64,000 bases of DNA from Hoplostethus atlanticus (taxonomy: Eukaryota > Chordata > Actinopteri > Trachichthyiformes > Trachichthyidae): positions 14,652,001 to 14,716,000 of the forward strand of contig JAXDDX010000001.1 in assembly GCA_034670405.1 (NCBI GenBank), in the 5' to 3' direction. The position numbers were made by a program, and so were the translations under genes. Positions within the stretch are counted from its first letter, which is position 1, and the number at the start of each line of letters is the position of its first letter. Below the pieces are notes generated by a model. It ran no database searches and was not told where the DNA came from. It was given only the letters and a program-made list of their open reading frames with translations. Of this stretch, positions 22,145 to 34,600 are shown piece by piece.

Positions 22145-22430
22145 CTGTAACGTTACCTTAAGAAAACACACTGCCAATGAACTGGTTAGCAACAAAAAAA
22201 ACAACAACTTCAGTGTTCACACTATATAAATACTACTTTTAATAATTTGACGCCGGCCTTGGAGAGGCGTCGGCCTCCAATTAGCTAGTTAGTTAGCCAA
22301 TTGTAACGTTAGTTAGCTAACGTTAGCCAACGCCAGGCTGATTAATTTAATAAACTACATCATCTGAACAGATTATGAAATCACATTTTAACAGCGATCA
22401 AAATTTCACAATGTTACGCGACATGCTCAC
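22145..22430. other. putative 5' UTR intron with GTTAGCTAACGTTAGC-type repeats
   Basis: Short palindromic TAACGTTAG/CTAACGTTA repeats at about 22,296-22,332, a motif often seen in teleost DNA. It lies between the proposed non-coding exon and the first coding exon. Confidence 0.4.
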
Positions 22431-22510
22431 CAGTTGCTGGCTTATTTTCTCATATAAGAGAATAAGCTAATAAGATGTTTCGGTTGACTTGATGGACAAA
22501 CTGAACTCTC
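22431..22510 (-). other. probable non-coding first exon (5' UTR) of the topoisomerase gene
   Basis: On the minus strand, sequence ending CAGCAACTG is followed by a good GTGAGC donor at 22,430, which can splice to the TTACAG acceptor preceding 22,144. The right limit is arbitrary: it assumes transcription begins 60-80 bp downstream of the CCAAT box at 22,566-22,570. The exon has no long reading frame, only short ATG-stop pairs. Inference only. Confidence 0.4.
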
Positions 22511-22565
22511 GACTGATCCTAGCTAGCTGACTGAGTGATGTCGCGTCAATTCCATCTGAATTCTG

Positions 22566-22570
22566 ATTGG
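22566..22570 (-). promoter_or_regulatory. CCAAT box upstream of the topoisomerase gene
   Basis: An inverted ATTGG within CTGATTGGCTGAG reads CAGCCAATCAG on the minus strand, the full NF-Y consensus context. It lies about 140 bp upstream of the proposed non-coding exon's donor, a normal CCAAT distance from a start site near 22,490-22,510. No TATA box is evident, consistent with a housekeeping promoter. Confidence 0.45.
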
Positions 22571-24117
22571 CTGAGAAAGTCCCAGGAGTTGCCAGATACG
22601 GCGATGAAAATCAGGCGCAGATAGGCGAAGGATTTATGACGAGAAAAGTTGTCTTTTTAATGTTTGACTTAATGAGTTTCACTGCAGCTACAGTTTGTTA
22701 AATCAGAACAAATTTAAGCCGAAATAGAGTTAGATGGTGAATATGAGGTAAACTGAGAGAACACGACCTACACTGGGGGAACGTGCAGTAGCATTGGACT
22801 GAGGAAACATACGGGATGTGGGAAAGCCTGTTGGTGTACGGAGAACAGAATCCACCATAATTACAAATAGATGAATAAATCGTTCATAATATGCAGAGAA
22901 ATCTATCAATAAAAAAAAAATATATATTTGTTTCAGTATTTATTTATTTCTGTAGTTAATTAGAGTCAGTTCACTAATGAGGTTCCATTGTGCTTATGGG
23001 AATTGCCAAACCTTCTTTGTATAAAATGAGGCACAGTTGTGTAGAACCTCATCCAATTTCCCTAGAAGTAAGGGGTTGACCTCTGTGTCGGTGACAGCGA
23101 GCAGCAGACTTAAGTTATTGATTATTGTCTCTACTGGGAAAAACAGGTAATCAGGGGAAGCATGGTTGTCTGCAGTGGGAGCCAAATCTCTTTCTTCTCT
23201 GGATATCGCAACATTAATCATCACAGCATTTGGCCTGGCCAGTGTCCTTGGCAGTGACTAAATATATATAGCCTAATTGTGAAATTGTGTCGACGATGCG
23301 GTGGGACTTGAGGTTTATTGTAGAGAAAGTTGTTTTGTTCTCAGCCATGTAAAGGAAATGCGATCGAGCAATGCACCAGGACAACAACCAATATTGTGTT
23401 CAATACCACCCACATGCTTTACATTGACACAGCCTCATTATCACGGTGGGAAGAAATACAGAAATAAACATATAGGGAAATAAATAAATGGGGAAATGAC
23501 TATAGATGATTTTTCTTGTTAATGCATGTCTTATTTATTTTATTTATCTCAGTTATTTATTTATATATTTATTTATGTGCATTTTATCCTCCATAATAAC
23601 TGTCCCCCACGTGAGGCTGTGTCCGTCTGTCCGGTCCTGTCAGGTCTGATGAAACTTGAGTAATGATGAGTTTAGGCACCTGTTCTGTTAATAATTAAAA
23701 GTCAAACATTAAAAGTCCATAATTGCTAGACCACCTGCCCAGTTTTGATGAAAGTGTGAGTGATGATGCATCTTGTTACTGATTGGTCCAAAGGGTATCA
23801 TTCGTAGGGGATGACATGTATACTGCAAAAATTATTATTGAACAATTAAATGAGAAATAAAATGTGCAAAGAAAACTAAATTTCATTCCAGGTTTTACAG
23901 ACTGTTCTTATATAACTGTGGTCAGGGCTGAAGATCCATCATATCGGCAGTGGATGACATGACTGGCCAGTATCCCATATTTAATAAAAGTCCAATATCG
24001 ACCTGATATAAAGGCAAACCGATGTATCAGTCTATTAGTTATTCAGAACAGCACTAGACTGGTAGCTGAAGGCTGATCTAGAGATACATCCAATTTAAAG
24101 GTGGATGTATCTCTTAT

Positions 24118-24715
24118 CTATCATTGTCTGTGTTATTACCTGCCTTATTGTTTTGTCGCGCCACCTATTGCACGTCCAACCATCTTGGTGGGGGAGCCAT
24201 CTTTGAATTGCCCCACCTAAGGTTTCTCCATTTTTCTTTCCCAATACGAGAGAGTTTTTCCTTGTCTTCACTGAGGGTCTAAGGTTGGAGGTGCCGGTTA
24301 GGCTAGATTAGGCTAGGTGGGTTAGGTAGGCTTGTTATATCTTTTCAACATACTAGTTTGTGTCTCGTGCTTTCTTTTATGTTCTTGTGTTTTATTTTGT
24401 TTATGTTTGTTCTGTGATTGATTGCTGATTGACTGCCCCTCTTATGCGTGCACACACACATAGATATACATGTAGCGACTACACATATTTATATTTATAT
24501 ATTTTCCACAAATTTTGATATTTTTTAGATATTGTTTTATTTATATTCTTATCCTATTGTAAATAGTGTTGCTTCTTCTTTTACTGTAAATATTGTTGCT
24601 GCTTTTTATTGTAAATACTATGACTGTTGTTTCTTTGCACATTCCCGTAAAGCATTGCCACTTTTCATTTGACTATACATCCTGTATGTGTATAATAAAG
24701 TTCTTGAATCTTGAT
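24118..24715 (+). mobile_element. probable non-LTR retroelement 3' end
   Basis: The segment AAGGTTTCTCCATTTTTC... GAGTTTTTCCTTGTC resembles a sequence repeated at 3' ends of fish non-LTR elements. It is followed by degenerate TTGTAAATA units and an AATAAAG signal at the end. No coding part is visible. Assigned from recollection of fish repeats only. Confidence 0.4.
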
Positions 24716-25035
24716 TAGTTCAATCTAGTTAGGCTCTTTCTCTGAGAGGGTTAGGTAATGATAATGATATTATCATGGCTAAATTGTTTTATTGTTGGAT
24801 TATGGGTATTGAATGATGCAGCACTCCAACACCTTCATTGAGAAAGTGAATAGTTGATTTAAGGACACTTGAAACATAATTGACAAACTGATTTGATCTA
24901 TTCCATCAGTGAATGAGCTTTTGCGACTCGAACGGTCCAAGCTAAGAAGAAAGTAAGCCTGTTTGTATACATGCTGAATAGGCCTGTAGCAGACCTCCAG
25001 TCTAACCTTAAAATTGCACTGTCTCTTTAAGATAC

Positions 25036-25043
25036 CCGGAAAT
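25036..25043 (+). promoter_or_regulatory. possible ETS-type site upstream of mlycd
   Basis: CCGGAAAT, about 65 bp before the mlycd start codon, fits an ETS-family (GABP-like) core. Such sites are common in promoters of nuclear genes for mitochondrial proteins. A single short motif; weak evidence. Confidence 0.2.
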
Positions 25044-25103
25044 GATTGCCTTGTGTGCCTGCCTGACTGGTCGCAGGTTCCAGACTGAAACGCCAGCTGT
25101 GCG

Positions 25104-25649
25104 ATGATATCCCACCACATAATCTGCACTTTGCGCAGCAGTGTGAGGTGCTGGCGACACCGAGCTGTCCTGAAAGCGGCTCTGGAGGCCTCGGACTTCA
25201 GCGGCTGGCGCTGGTACTCTGCTTCGAGTCGTGGCGGTGTTACGGGCATGGAAGAGATACTAGCGAGGGTCGTTGCACCTTTACCCACATATGAAACGAG
25301 AGACAAATCCCCCCCACCTCCCGAATCAAACAGCGTGGAATTTATGCACTTCTACAGGAGCCTCGACAGGGAACGGAAGCTTGATTTTCTGGGGAAGCTT
25401 TCGCAAGATTTCGGGGTGGATCACAAAAGTGTTTCAGAGCTTGCATTGAAACTGTTGGACACTCAGCTGCGGGATTTGGCGACCATTTTGCAAGTAGAGG
25501 ACAGGCTGCGGTACAGCTTGACTCCCCGTTATAAACAGTTGCTTAGCCATACAAGCAGAGTTGAGGGGGGAGTTAAGTTTTTGGTGGATCTCCGAGCCGA
25601 CGTGCTTGATATAATTTCATCCAAAGCGAGCGAAAGCCCACATATCAGG
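25104..25649 (+). CDS. mlycd: mlycd exon 1: mitochondrial presequence and N-terminal domain
   Basis: 546 bp (182 codons) from ATG to ESPHIR before GTAAAA. The first 38 residues ([20 protein letters not shown]...) are Arg-rich with no acidic residue before position 28. SGWRWY followed by SAS fits an R-3 type processing site after Tyr38. The first ATG has G at -3. The second in-frame ATG (25,248, Met49) has both G at -3 and G at +4. The rest encodes the helical domain with [30 protein letters not shown] and [16 protein letters not shown], clear MCD signatures. Confidence 0.96.
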
Positions 25650-28600
25650 GTAAAACATCTTTGTTTACAAATTTCTACGGAAGCTCGCATGAGTCAATTA
25701 GTACCGTCCGCGTATAGACGATAGGGGTTGAGCTCTTACCGTTTACCACCTGCATCTCACAACTTCGGTGTGTTAGATAAGTTTACCAGTGTTTACCGTT
25801 TTACAGCTGCCATTATAAAACAGCCTTAGTTGTACGGCGAAATTGAGTCTATGTCTTGTGTGACATGTATAACATGGCGTTACTATAACCCAGTCTCAGA
25901 ATAAGGGCCTGCACAGCCACACCCCCACATTTCTGCCCTTAACTTTGCCCTACAGTCGCTGATAGGGCTCACGTTTCATCACAACCGAGAGGCATTAACC
26001 TTTGTCCCAGTTTCGCTCCTTACACAACTGGAGGAAGTGAATTAGGATTTGACTTTTATGCAGTGTTTCTAGGAAGTCATGGCCAATAATTAGGTTGTTG
26101 TTGTTTGACTCAAGACACTGCTAACTCATGTAGGGCTGAGAATGCTTGCTTCCCAGAGACTTTTTTGTCAGGGTAAGTCAGCCTATATTGGCCAGAGCTG
26201 CATTCATGTGTTGGTCTAAAGCTCATATTTCCCAGTTTGAAAAATCTCAATTCAACTTGTGGCACATTCAAGAACCTTTTGTTCTGAAATAATAACAAAA
26301 TTGACCCTGTAAGATCGCACACTAGCTGTCACATGAATTCCATGCTCTTGTGCTCTTGGGTTGTTTTAGAAGACAAAATAAACACTGTAACGACACTTCA
26401 ACACGTAAAGCCTGTCAAAGACCTTCACTGCCCTGCTCCTGAACCAGTATGTTTCCAAGCCCTAGTAATGACCTTTACCTACCAATATTTCTCCTCTCTG
26501 TTGTCACCTGTTTGATGCTTCTGGACACCTACTTGAGGTGAAATACTAATGCACCCACTCCACTACTGTTTGCCAGAAAGTATTATTGAGCCTCATTTAC
26601 AGATATCTTTTTAGGCAATTTTTGGAATACATTTTCAGAGGGCTTCTATCAAAAAACAGCATGTAGCTTATATTAGTTTGCTATAGTTATCACTAAGGAA
26701 TGAAATTTACTGTTTCATATTACATGTACTGAAATTCTTTCATAGGACTAGGAGAGTGATTGATGTAGTAGATTGCACCCATATTCCCATGTGAATAGAA
26801 GATCTTTTCACAGCCCCAATGTGATGACACACTACCGTATTAATGAAAATTATGCCCACGGTGTCTTAATGATAGGCACTGATAAGCCTGTTTACTTACT
26901 TATTTACACTATCTGCAATTTTTCTCCGGCAATCCTCTCCAGCGTTGGCAGCAGCAATACTTTTTGCTATTATATTTTCTTATATTGCTCATATTTATTC
27001 ATTATAGTAATGTAAAGTCTACTATATTGCTTTGTTTTATTCCTTTTTTGAAACTTTTTATTGCTTGTTTTTGTATTCAAGTTGTGAGCTTTATATTAGA
27101 TTTATTTTCCCCTGTTGAATCCTGTTACCTTTGGCTGCTGTAACAACCTAATTTCCCCATGAGAATCAATAGTCTCATTTTATCTTAAATCCGCTGCTCT
27201 AGAGCTGTCCGTGTTGCATGCGATTGGCTATTTGTTATGTGAACGTACTCATAGCTGGATTGGAAAATCCTGGGTTGACAGAGAGAGTTGATGACCACCT
27301 TGGTGGGACCAATTATCCAGGGTTGCCATTGTTAGGTTTTGTGTAGCCAATTGTCATAAAGATACCCTGACTATGTTGATCTTCCTTCATGAGACAGGCC
27401 CCTGGATGATATCTATAAATGGGCTATGTATTGGCTTCTGTCCTGGATAATAGCTGCCCGTGTGTCACAGGCCACCACCATAACTACCAGCTCATTCTTT
27501 GTAAGCACAAGCATTAAGCCTCATTAGTACAAAACGAGTAAAACACCTCTCTGTTAAGAATACCAACTGCATTAGTTTTCTGGAGAAGAGCACACCTGTG
27601 AAAAAGATGATGGAGCTTTAAATGTATATCATTTTAACTAGCTTCAAGATTAATTTAAGATTTAAGAGAATAACTATTTATGTAGCACTTTACACAACAA
27701 AGTTCTAATGAGCTTTACAGAGACAAGGAAATAAATCAGAGGTAATAAACTCAAGAAAGCCCGCTCACCAGTTTTGACTCTGAGAGACTAGAGGCTAGGA
27801 GGGCACTGCCTGAGGATCTCGTGCTACATTGAGGCTCATAAGGGGTCAAAAGGTTCAAGATGTAACTTGGGGCTAGACCTCTTCGAGCCTTAACGCCTAA
27901 CAGTAACATTTTAAAATCAATTCTAAAATCAACAGGGAGCTAGAATGGAGGTAATAAGTCCTGTCTCCTCGTCTTGGTTGAAAGTCTGGCTGCAGCGTTC
28001 TGCACCAGTTGCAGACGGCCGAGGGAGCTCTTGCTTGGACAGGAGTAGAGGGAGCAGAGGCAGGAGTCTAGAAGTGATGAAATAAGGACATGAATTACCG
28101 TTCGAGATCAGCCGAGTAGGTCTGATTTTGGCAATGTTTTTTTAGCTGTAAGAAACAGGACTGAACAATCCTCTTACCTGAGAGTCAAACTAAGATCTGA
28201 ATCAAATACTGAATACAAAGGCTGAGAGAAAAAAAATCTGATTTATTGTCATTCAGTTGGAGGAATTTGTTTTTCACCAGTTAAACACCTCCCTAGGTTC
28301 ATTTGAGCAAATATCAGAAGCTTTTTTTGATATTGCATCACATATGAAACCCTTGTCATGTTCTCTAGGTATTATTCACACTTAAAAGTGGTCATTGTTA
28401 CTATATGTCCTAATATTCTTTCAGTTGTAAAGAAGCTCATGGGCAAAACGGCTGTGTGCCGTTTTTATTTCTAACAAGCTCTTGTCCAACCTCTTCTTAA
28501 AAAGCCTAGTTTGGACCCGTCCATTCAAAGTAATTACTTAATTACAATTTCTAAACTTTCTAAACTTTTTCCATTTCTGTGTAAGGCATTAGAGAGGGTT

Positions 28601-31600
28601 ATTTACAATCAATTAACTGCCTACATGAGCAGTTAGAACTTTTGAAAATTTCCAATATGGTTTCCAGTCTAAACGTACCACCGAGGCTGCGTTACTTAGA
28701 GTCACAAATGATCTTCTAGCTGCAGATGCTGGTGAATGTTCTATTCTAGTTTTTGACACAGTTGATATCACAATATCTTATCATTTTTAATTGTGGGCTG
28801 AATTTCGAGAAACAAGTGCGAAAAGTTGGTCAGACTTGTTTCTTTCAATAATGTCTCTCCTCCTCGGACTTGGAAAAAGTGATTTGTGTTTTATTGACTT
28901 TTAATGTCTCGTATTGACTACTGTAACTCCTGTACTGTATTCTGGTCTCTTTCTCGTCTGCAGCTAGTCCAGAATACTGCAGCTTGGCTTTTAACCAGAA
29001 CTAAAGAGAACTACAGATCACATCACCCCCATTCTAGCAAACCTCCACTGGCTTTGTAGAATTGATTTTAAGGTTTTATTGATTAGTTTTCAAGCAATAA
29101 ATGTCTTAGCCTCATCTTTATATAATGGAGCTTTTATCTCCCTGTGTACAAAAGCCTAGTCTTAGATCTACAGACAGATCTCTTCTGAGTCTAAAGTCAA
29201 AAGGTTGGAAGCAGGGCCCCTAAACTCTGGAACAACGTACCTGATGAAAAATGAAAAATCTTCTTTTAAGGCACGACTAAAATCAAGTTTTTCTAAACTT
29301 GCTTTTAAACGCTAACATTATAATTTTCATTGTTTTATTTGTGTGTAGTCTGCTATTGTTTGCAGTTGCTCTTCTTTCTTCTATGTGTTTGTTTTGTTTT
29401 TACTTTGAAATGGAGTTCAAAGCCGGTACGCCAATACCTTTTAACCGAGCGCTTGTTTAGGGATATTCTCTAATTTGATTTTCAAAGATCCCGTCGGACC
29501 CATCACCTGAGGACCTCCTCAAATCCTTGGCTGTTCAATACCTATCTCGTGCCTGGTCAGAAGTTGCTCAGATAACCCAGGCCCATTGAGGACTATAGTA
29601 TCCTAGAAAGCCTATGCTACAGACAGCGTACACACTTGCTTTTAGTGGCGGCCACCTTGGTCTTGGTGCTGCACAGCATTCTTTGTTTGTTATTATTGCC
29701 AGAATTGATTGAACTGGAAATGGGGAAAAGGTCATGGTAAATATGAAGCTTTTAGTCGCTGTATTGATAGTGTGCGCGTACCAAGGGGAGAGAAAAACTG
29801 GCATTCAAAAATGATGCTGGTAATCCAAGTTGCACTGAATCATAGGGAGGGAAAAAATGATAAAAATTTCTGAAATTGCTAAAGTAATGAAAGTTTGGAA
29901 TTCTCAAGACTGCAATTATCGTGGTTCTTGCGGGAGTGTCACTTTGAATTCTACGCTAGATTAGTCTCCCTTGGTTAGGTAATCGATTTTTGCTATTTCT
30001 CCCCACTCCTTCCTCCTCTGGGCTTTTCATTGTCGTTCACCTGTACAAAAAAACCGAGTGGATGAAAGATGTATAAAACAAGTTCGAGTTCTATACTTTT
30101 ACACAGACTTCATTTTAGTTGGGTCTCTGGGGTTTGACAAATGCTTGCAGAGTGTCAGTGAAACTGTTTTCCCCCACAGACAGACTGGCAGGCAGACATG
30201 TGACATGCAGCCTACTAGAGTAAAAGGTGCTGGCACACACCGGAGCCACGAGTTGATGAGTCTGACCTCATCGACACGTTGGCGGTCAGTCGCTACGGAA
30301 AAGTAAGGGCGTCTGGCCTTTTGATAGACGGACTGTTCCTTGTAGGCACTGCAGTCTCCATGGCTCTGTACAATCAGAATGTAACCACTGCTCAAGATGG
30401 AGAGGGATCTTGTAGTATAGGCCATATCAGTTCACAACATCAGTGCCTTACAGCATTGATGCAGCTCCAGCGTCAAAAAGTTGTTGCTTCGTTTTCTCTC
30501 CAATGGAGTGGAGGATTTTCCAACCCATCCCCTCCCCCCTTTCCTCCCTGTCTCTCTCCTGTCTTGAGGCCTCCAATGCAAGGCCCGTACATTTTAAAGA
30601 ACTTCCGTCTTCTACAAGGCCAATAGAATATATATATATATATATATATATTTGTCCCTGGGCTTGGCCTTCCTTTTTGTGTTAGGAAGAACTGGGTCAC
30701 CTAAGCTGCACTTTAATGCGTTGTTGATGTGTTGGGGTTTCTACAGAAAAGCTTGCCAAGGATTACCAGCCATCGTAGAATGATTTATTTCGCTGCTGGG
30801 AAGCGATGAAGTTTGAGAAGCACTCATACATACATACACGCCACACACTGGGCAACAGAGATAGAAGTTGTGCTCAAGTTGTTTTCGGGCCTGGAGGCTT
30901 GGTTTTGACCTGCTCCTCTCAAAGACAGATTCTTCAAGTGTGAAACCTCTCGGTCACAAAGCTGAATAATTCAGGAGCTAATGACTGCATGTGGGAAGAA
31001 TTTCAACTTTTGTCAGTTTGGGGTGTGGGTAGTTGCTGGTGGGGTATTTTATGCAGTGACTATTAGACCTTGGCTGTAGAACCTAGTCCGTTAATCTGTA
31101 TTAGCTATTGTGATTGACAAGAAGGCATTAAGGCAAGCCCGAAGTAAAGGCATCCCATGGAACAGTCAATATAAGCTGTGCATGTGCATGTGCATGAGTG
31201 CGCGTGTGCTTGTTTGTGTGTTTACAAGAGATTTGCTTTAAATGAAGTGTGACCTTTGGTGGTGGACAGGCCTGCTTTGAAATGGCAAGCTGTTTATTAA
31301 AGTTCCTTCTTCCAGTTGGAAGCGCAAACACATCACTACTTATAAGCTGTAATGAAAACATTCAAACAGCACACAGACAACATAAACCCCCACACAGGAC
31401 ATAAGATGTGTGTGTGTGTGTGTGGAATGGTCCACGAAGTGATGCCTCCGCCTACAGCCTAACTTCAGAAACACTCCTGTCGATCAATAATACTTATGTG
31501 CCGTCTTACTAAAAGATGTTATGAGATTGTAAAGCAGTCTCTGTATACCCTAAACTTTAGTGTAATAGTCATATAAAGGCAGCACATTCTTTATGAATCC

Positions 31601-34600
31601 TTAAATGACATCTCCGCTTTATATGATGGTATACAGAGTGACAGGAAAGAGAGACAAGGTCATGTTTGAGATCTGTAGCTGAAAGAACATTGCACACTTG
31701 TACAATGGAAACCACACATTGTCATGATGCTGTTACCTGCAGTGTTTTTTGACATGCAGGTCCCATGCCATTCTTATTTTACAACAGTCTAGTAGTAAAG
31801 TACTAAAAAGTATGATATAGAACCTACATCTTGAAAGCACCAATATTGTCCATTAATATCATCTATTTCTCTGAAATTCTGCTTGCATTTTCCCAACAGA
31901 CTGCTGAGCTATTTCCTCACTGAGGGAGAGAATGTGGCGAATCGTTGGATGTGGAGGTTAATTCCAAACTCGACCTCTTACCTTTCTTCTCCCTCTCTTC
32001 CAGGACCTGAATTGCACTCTGAAGAGCTTGCTGTCCGAGTGGTTTTCTGTAGGTCTGCTCCGACTGGAGAGAATCACCTGGCAGTCCCCCTGTGAGATCC
32101 TGCAGAAGATCAGCCAGTAAGGACATACATGCACCCTTACACTTCTTATCTCTCATATTCGTCTTATCTTCCCCTTTCCCTCCCCAATAGGATACTTACA
32201 AACTGCAAGACTGACTCTCTGTGTGTCGCCAGGTACGAGGCAGTGCACCCTGTGAGGAACTGGACCGACATTAAGCGCAGGGTGGGGCCTTACCGCCGTT
32301 GCTATGCCTTTATCCATGCCGCCATGCCAGGAGAACCTCTGGTCGTCCTACACGTGGCCCTCACTGAGGACATCTCTGATAACATACAGGTTAGAAACTA
32401 TGGCTGCAGGCTGCTATAATAAGGGTTTGTCTCGCTTTACCATACCTTCAAGAAATGTCAAGCATCTGGGCTTTACAATTGTTATTCCTCCTCTCAGCTG
32501 ACAAATTGATTATCACTAAAAAAAACAATGCCTACACTGTTCTACTCTGCAGCGCTGGTTTCCTTTTCTTGCTGTTTACAATGAGAAAGAGGTGCTTGAC
32601 AGCACGGAAGAGACTATTTCATCTACTGAAAAACTGCAACACCTCAAATGGATTTTCTAGACTCCCAGAGCAGTTTCCACACTTTTGCCCGAGCAGCTAC
32701 TGCTGCATGCTGATGTATCCAATATCCTGCCTTGGTTGCAACCAGAACTTTGCAAGTCTCTGAGGATGGGCTTGTTTCTGGAGTCTTTCTGACTCGACAA
32801 ATATGTCTGTTCCTCGCAGAGTATCGTCCGCGAGTTCGCCACTCTTGAGTCTGAGGAGGATGTGAATAAGATAAATGCAGCCATCTTCTACTCCATCTCC
32901 TCCACCCAGGCTGGCCTACAGGGGGTGGAGCTGGGCAACTACCTCATCAAGAGGGTGGTCCGAGAACTACAGGTGGGTAACTTGATTGGTGGATGGTTGT
33001 GTGGGTCGATGCAGGGGGGTAGCTTAGGAAGTTCCTCATCAAGATGGCTGGTCTGAGAACTGTGGATGGGTGTCTGGATGAATAGGTGGGCAGGGAACTA
33101 CAGTAGCTCATCAAAAGGGAAACTACACTTAAAAAGGATGTCATTTTTAACTAATTTGTGCGTCTTCTTTGAGACAACCTACAGTTGTGGTGCTTTTCAA
33201 CACAAGATATGTTAATAATGATAACAATGTGTTAAAATGTATTTTCATTAACAAGCATTATGTTGAAAGTTACACAATTGTGTGTTGTCCCAAGGAAGAC
33301 ATACAGAAAATGACACATCTGTTTTTAAAGTGTAGGGATGGATGAGGCAGCCAAGGAACTACTGGGCTACTACCTTATCAACTGGACCGTTAAACAAGCA
33401 CGTAATTCACAATAAGATGCAACCTATTTGGTAAAACCAACTAAAAAAAACCCTGCATTGCTGTTTTGATGTGTGCTTTCACCCTTTGGTTCCTGTTTCT
33501 TGGCAATGGCCTTGGGGTGCAGTAAATGGCACACACAAGGTTTGATGCCACGTGAATATTAGGTTTGGGTTTGAGATTAGAGTACATGTGCGTCTATGGA
33601 TCATTTTTAAGTACCGTACAGTTGTTCTCGATCCTGGCTCTTGGGGTCCAGAGTGCTGCTTTTCTATCCTACCAGGTAAATAATTGCATTCTCCTGGCGT
33701 CCCAGGTGTAACTCTGACCGTGATTAGACCGCTGGAATGACAGGGACCATGGACCATGATTGAGAACCACTGCTGTGCAAATTTTGATGACTATTGTTTT
33801 TTTCAGTTTTTCTCACATACTCACTGTTTTCTCTGCAGTTATATTTGGTGTTGTCTAATTACTAGACAACAAGTCCTAAGCAGACATATCGGTGAATAAG
33901 GTCAATGTTCTGTTCTTACTACTATTAGAAGATGGAGGGTCATTAATGACATCACCAATTAATAGGAAATTCTCGAGTCCAATGGGCCATCGCACATCTC
34001 AATGTCAATGTCAGTAGATCTAGATGATCAAAAACCAGCCAATCAGGAAAGGGGGAGGAGCTTAAACGACATAAGCAAGTGATAGCAAAACTCTTCTCAG
34101 TCGGATAAACCATCACTCTTGTCTAGTGCTGGGCAGTTCGAGTCTTATTGGTGATTTGTTCGTTTCGAACCAGTACCTCAAAATGGATCGAACATTTGAG
34201 TTTTTTCGGGTTTTAAAGGTTTTTCAAGGTCATAGATTGAGCCAGTGGTTCTCTCAGTCCTGGTCCTCGGGTCACAGCTGGTTTTGTATCCTACCAGGTA
34301 GTTAATTGCATTCACCTGGTGTACCAGGTGAAAATCAGCCCCTGATTAGACGGCCGGAATGAAAACCAACAGGGCTCTGGGCCTCGAGGTCCAGGACTGA
34401 GAACCACTGGATTGAGCTATTTGGTCCTCACAACTTACGCCTTTACGCACACAACTATCAACTTTTATTAAGTGCTGTTCCTCTTTTGGGCCAATAGAGG
34501 GCAGTGCATACTAATAATGTTTGCTGTTTTGCTGCGTTGTATTGTGAGGGAGTCAACACATGGCATATCCTATTGAATTTGATTTTATCGTTAGATTTTT

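Larger units (their letters stand above)
22571..25103. other. shared 5' intergenic region between topoisomerase and mlycd
   Basis: The two start codons are about 3 kb apart and divergent. The middle has A/T-rich TTTA-type repeats (about 23,520-23,580) and a probable retroelement 3' end (24,118-24,715). Bases 24,800-25,100 are unique and should hold the mlycd promoter. No third gene is seen. Confidence 0.6.
25650..32003. other. mlycd intron 1, with LINE fragments
   Basis: 6.4 kb. It contains a retroelement-like 3' tail (about 26,995-27,185, with GCTGTAACAACCTAATTTCC), two LINE fragments in opposite orientation (27,668-28,160 and 28,440-29,330) and a (TA)n array (about 30,627-30,651). Other parts show nothing recognisable. 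Confidence 0.65.
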
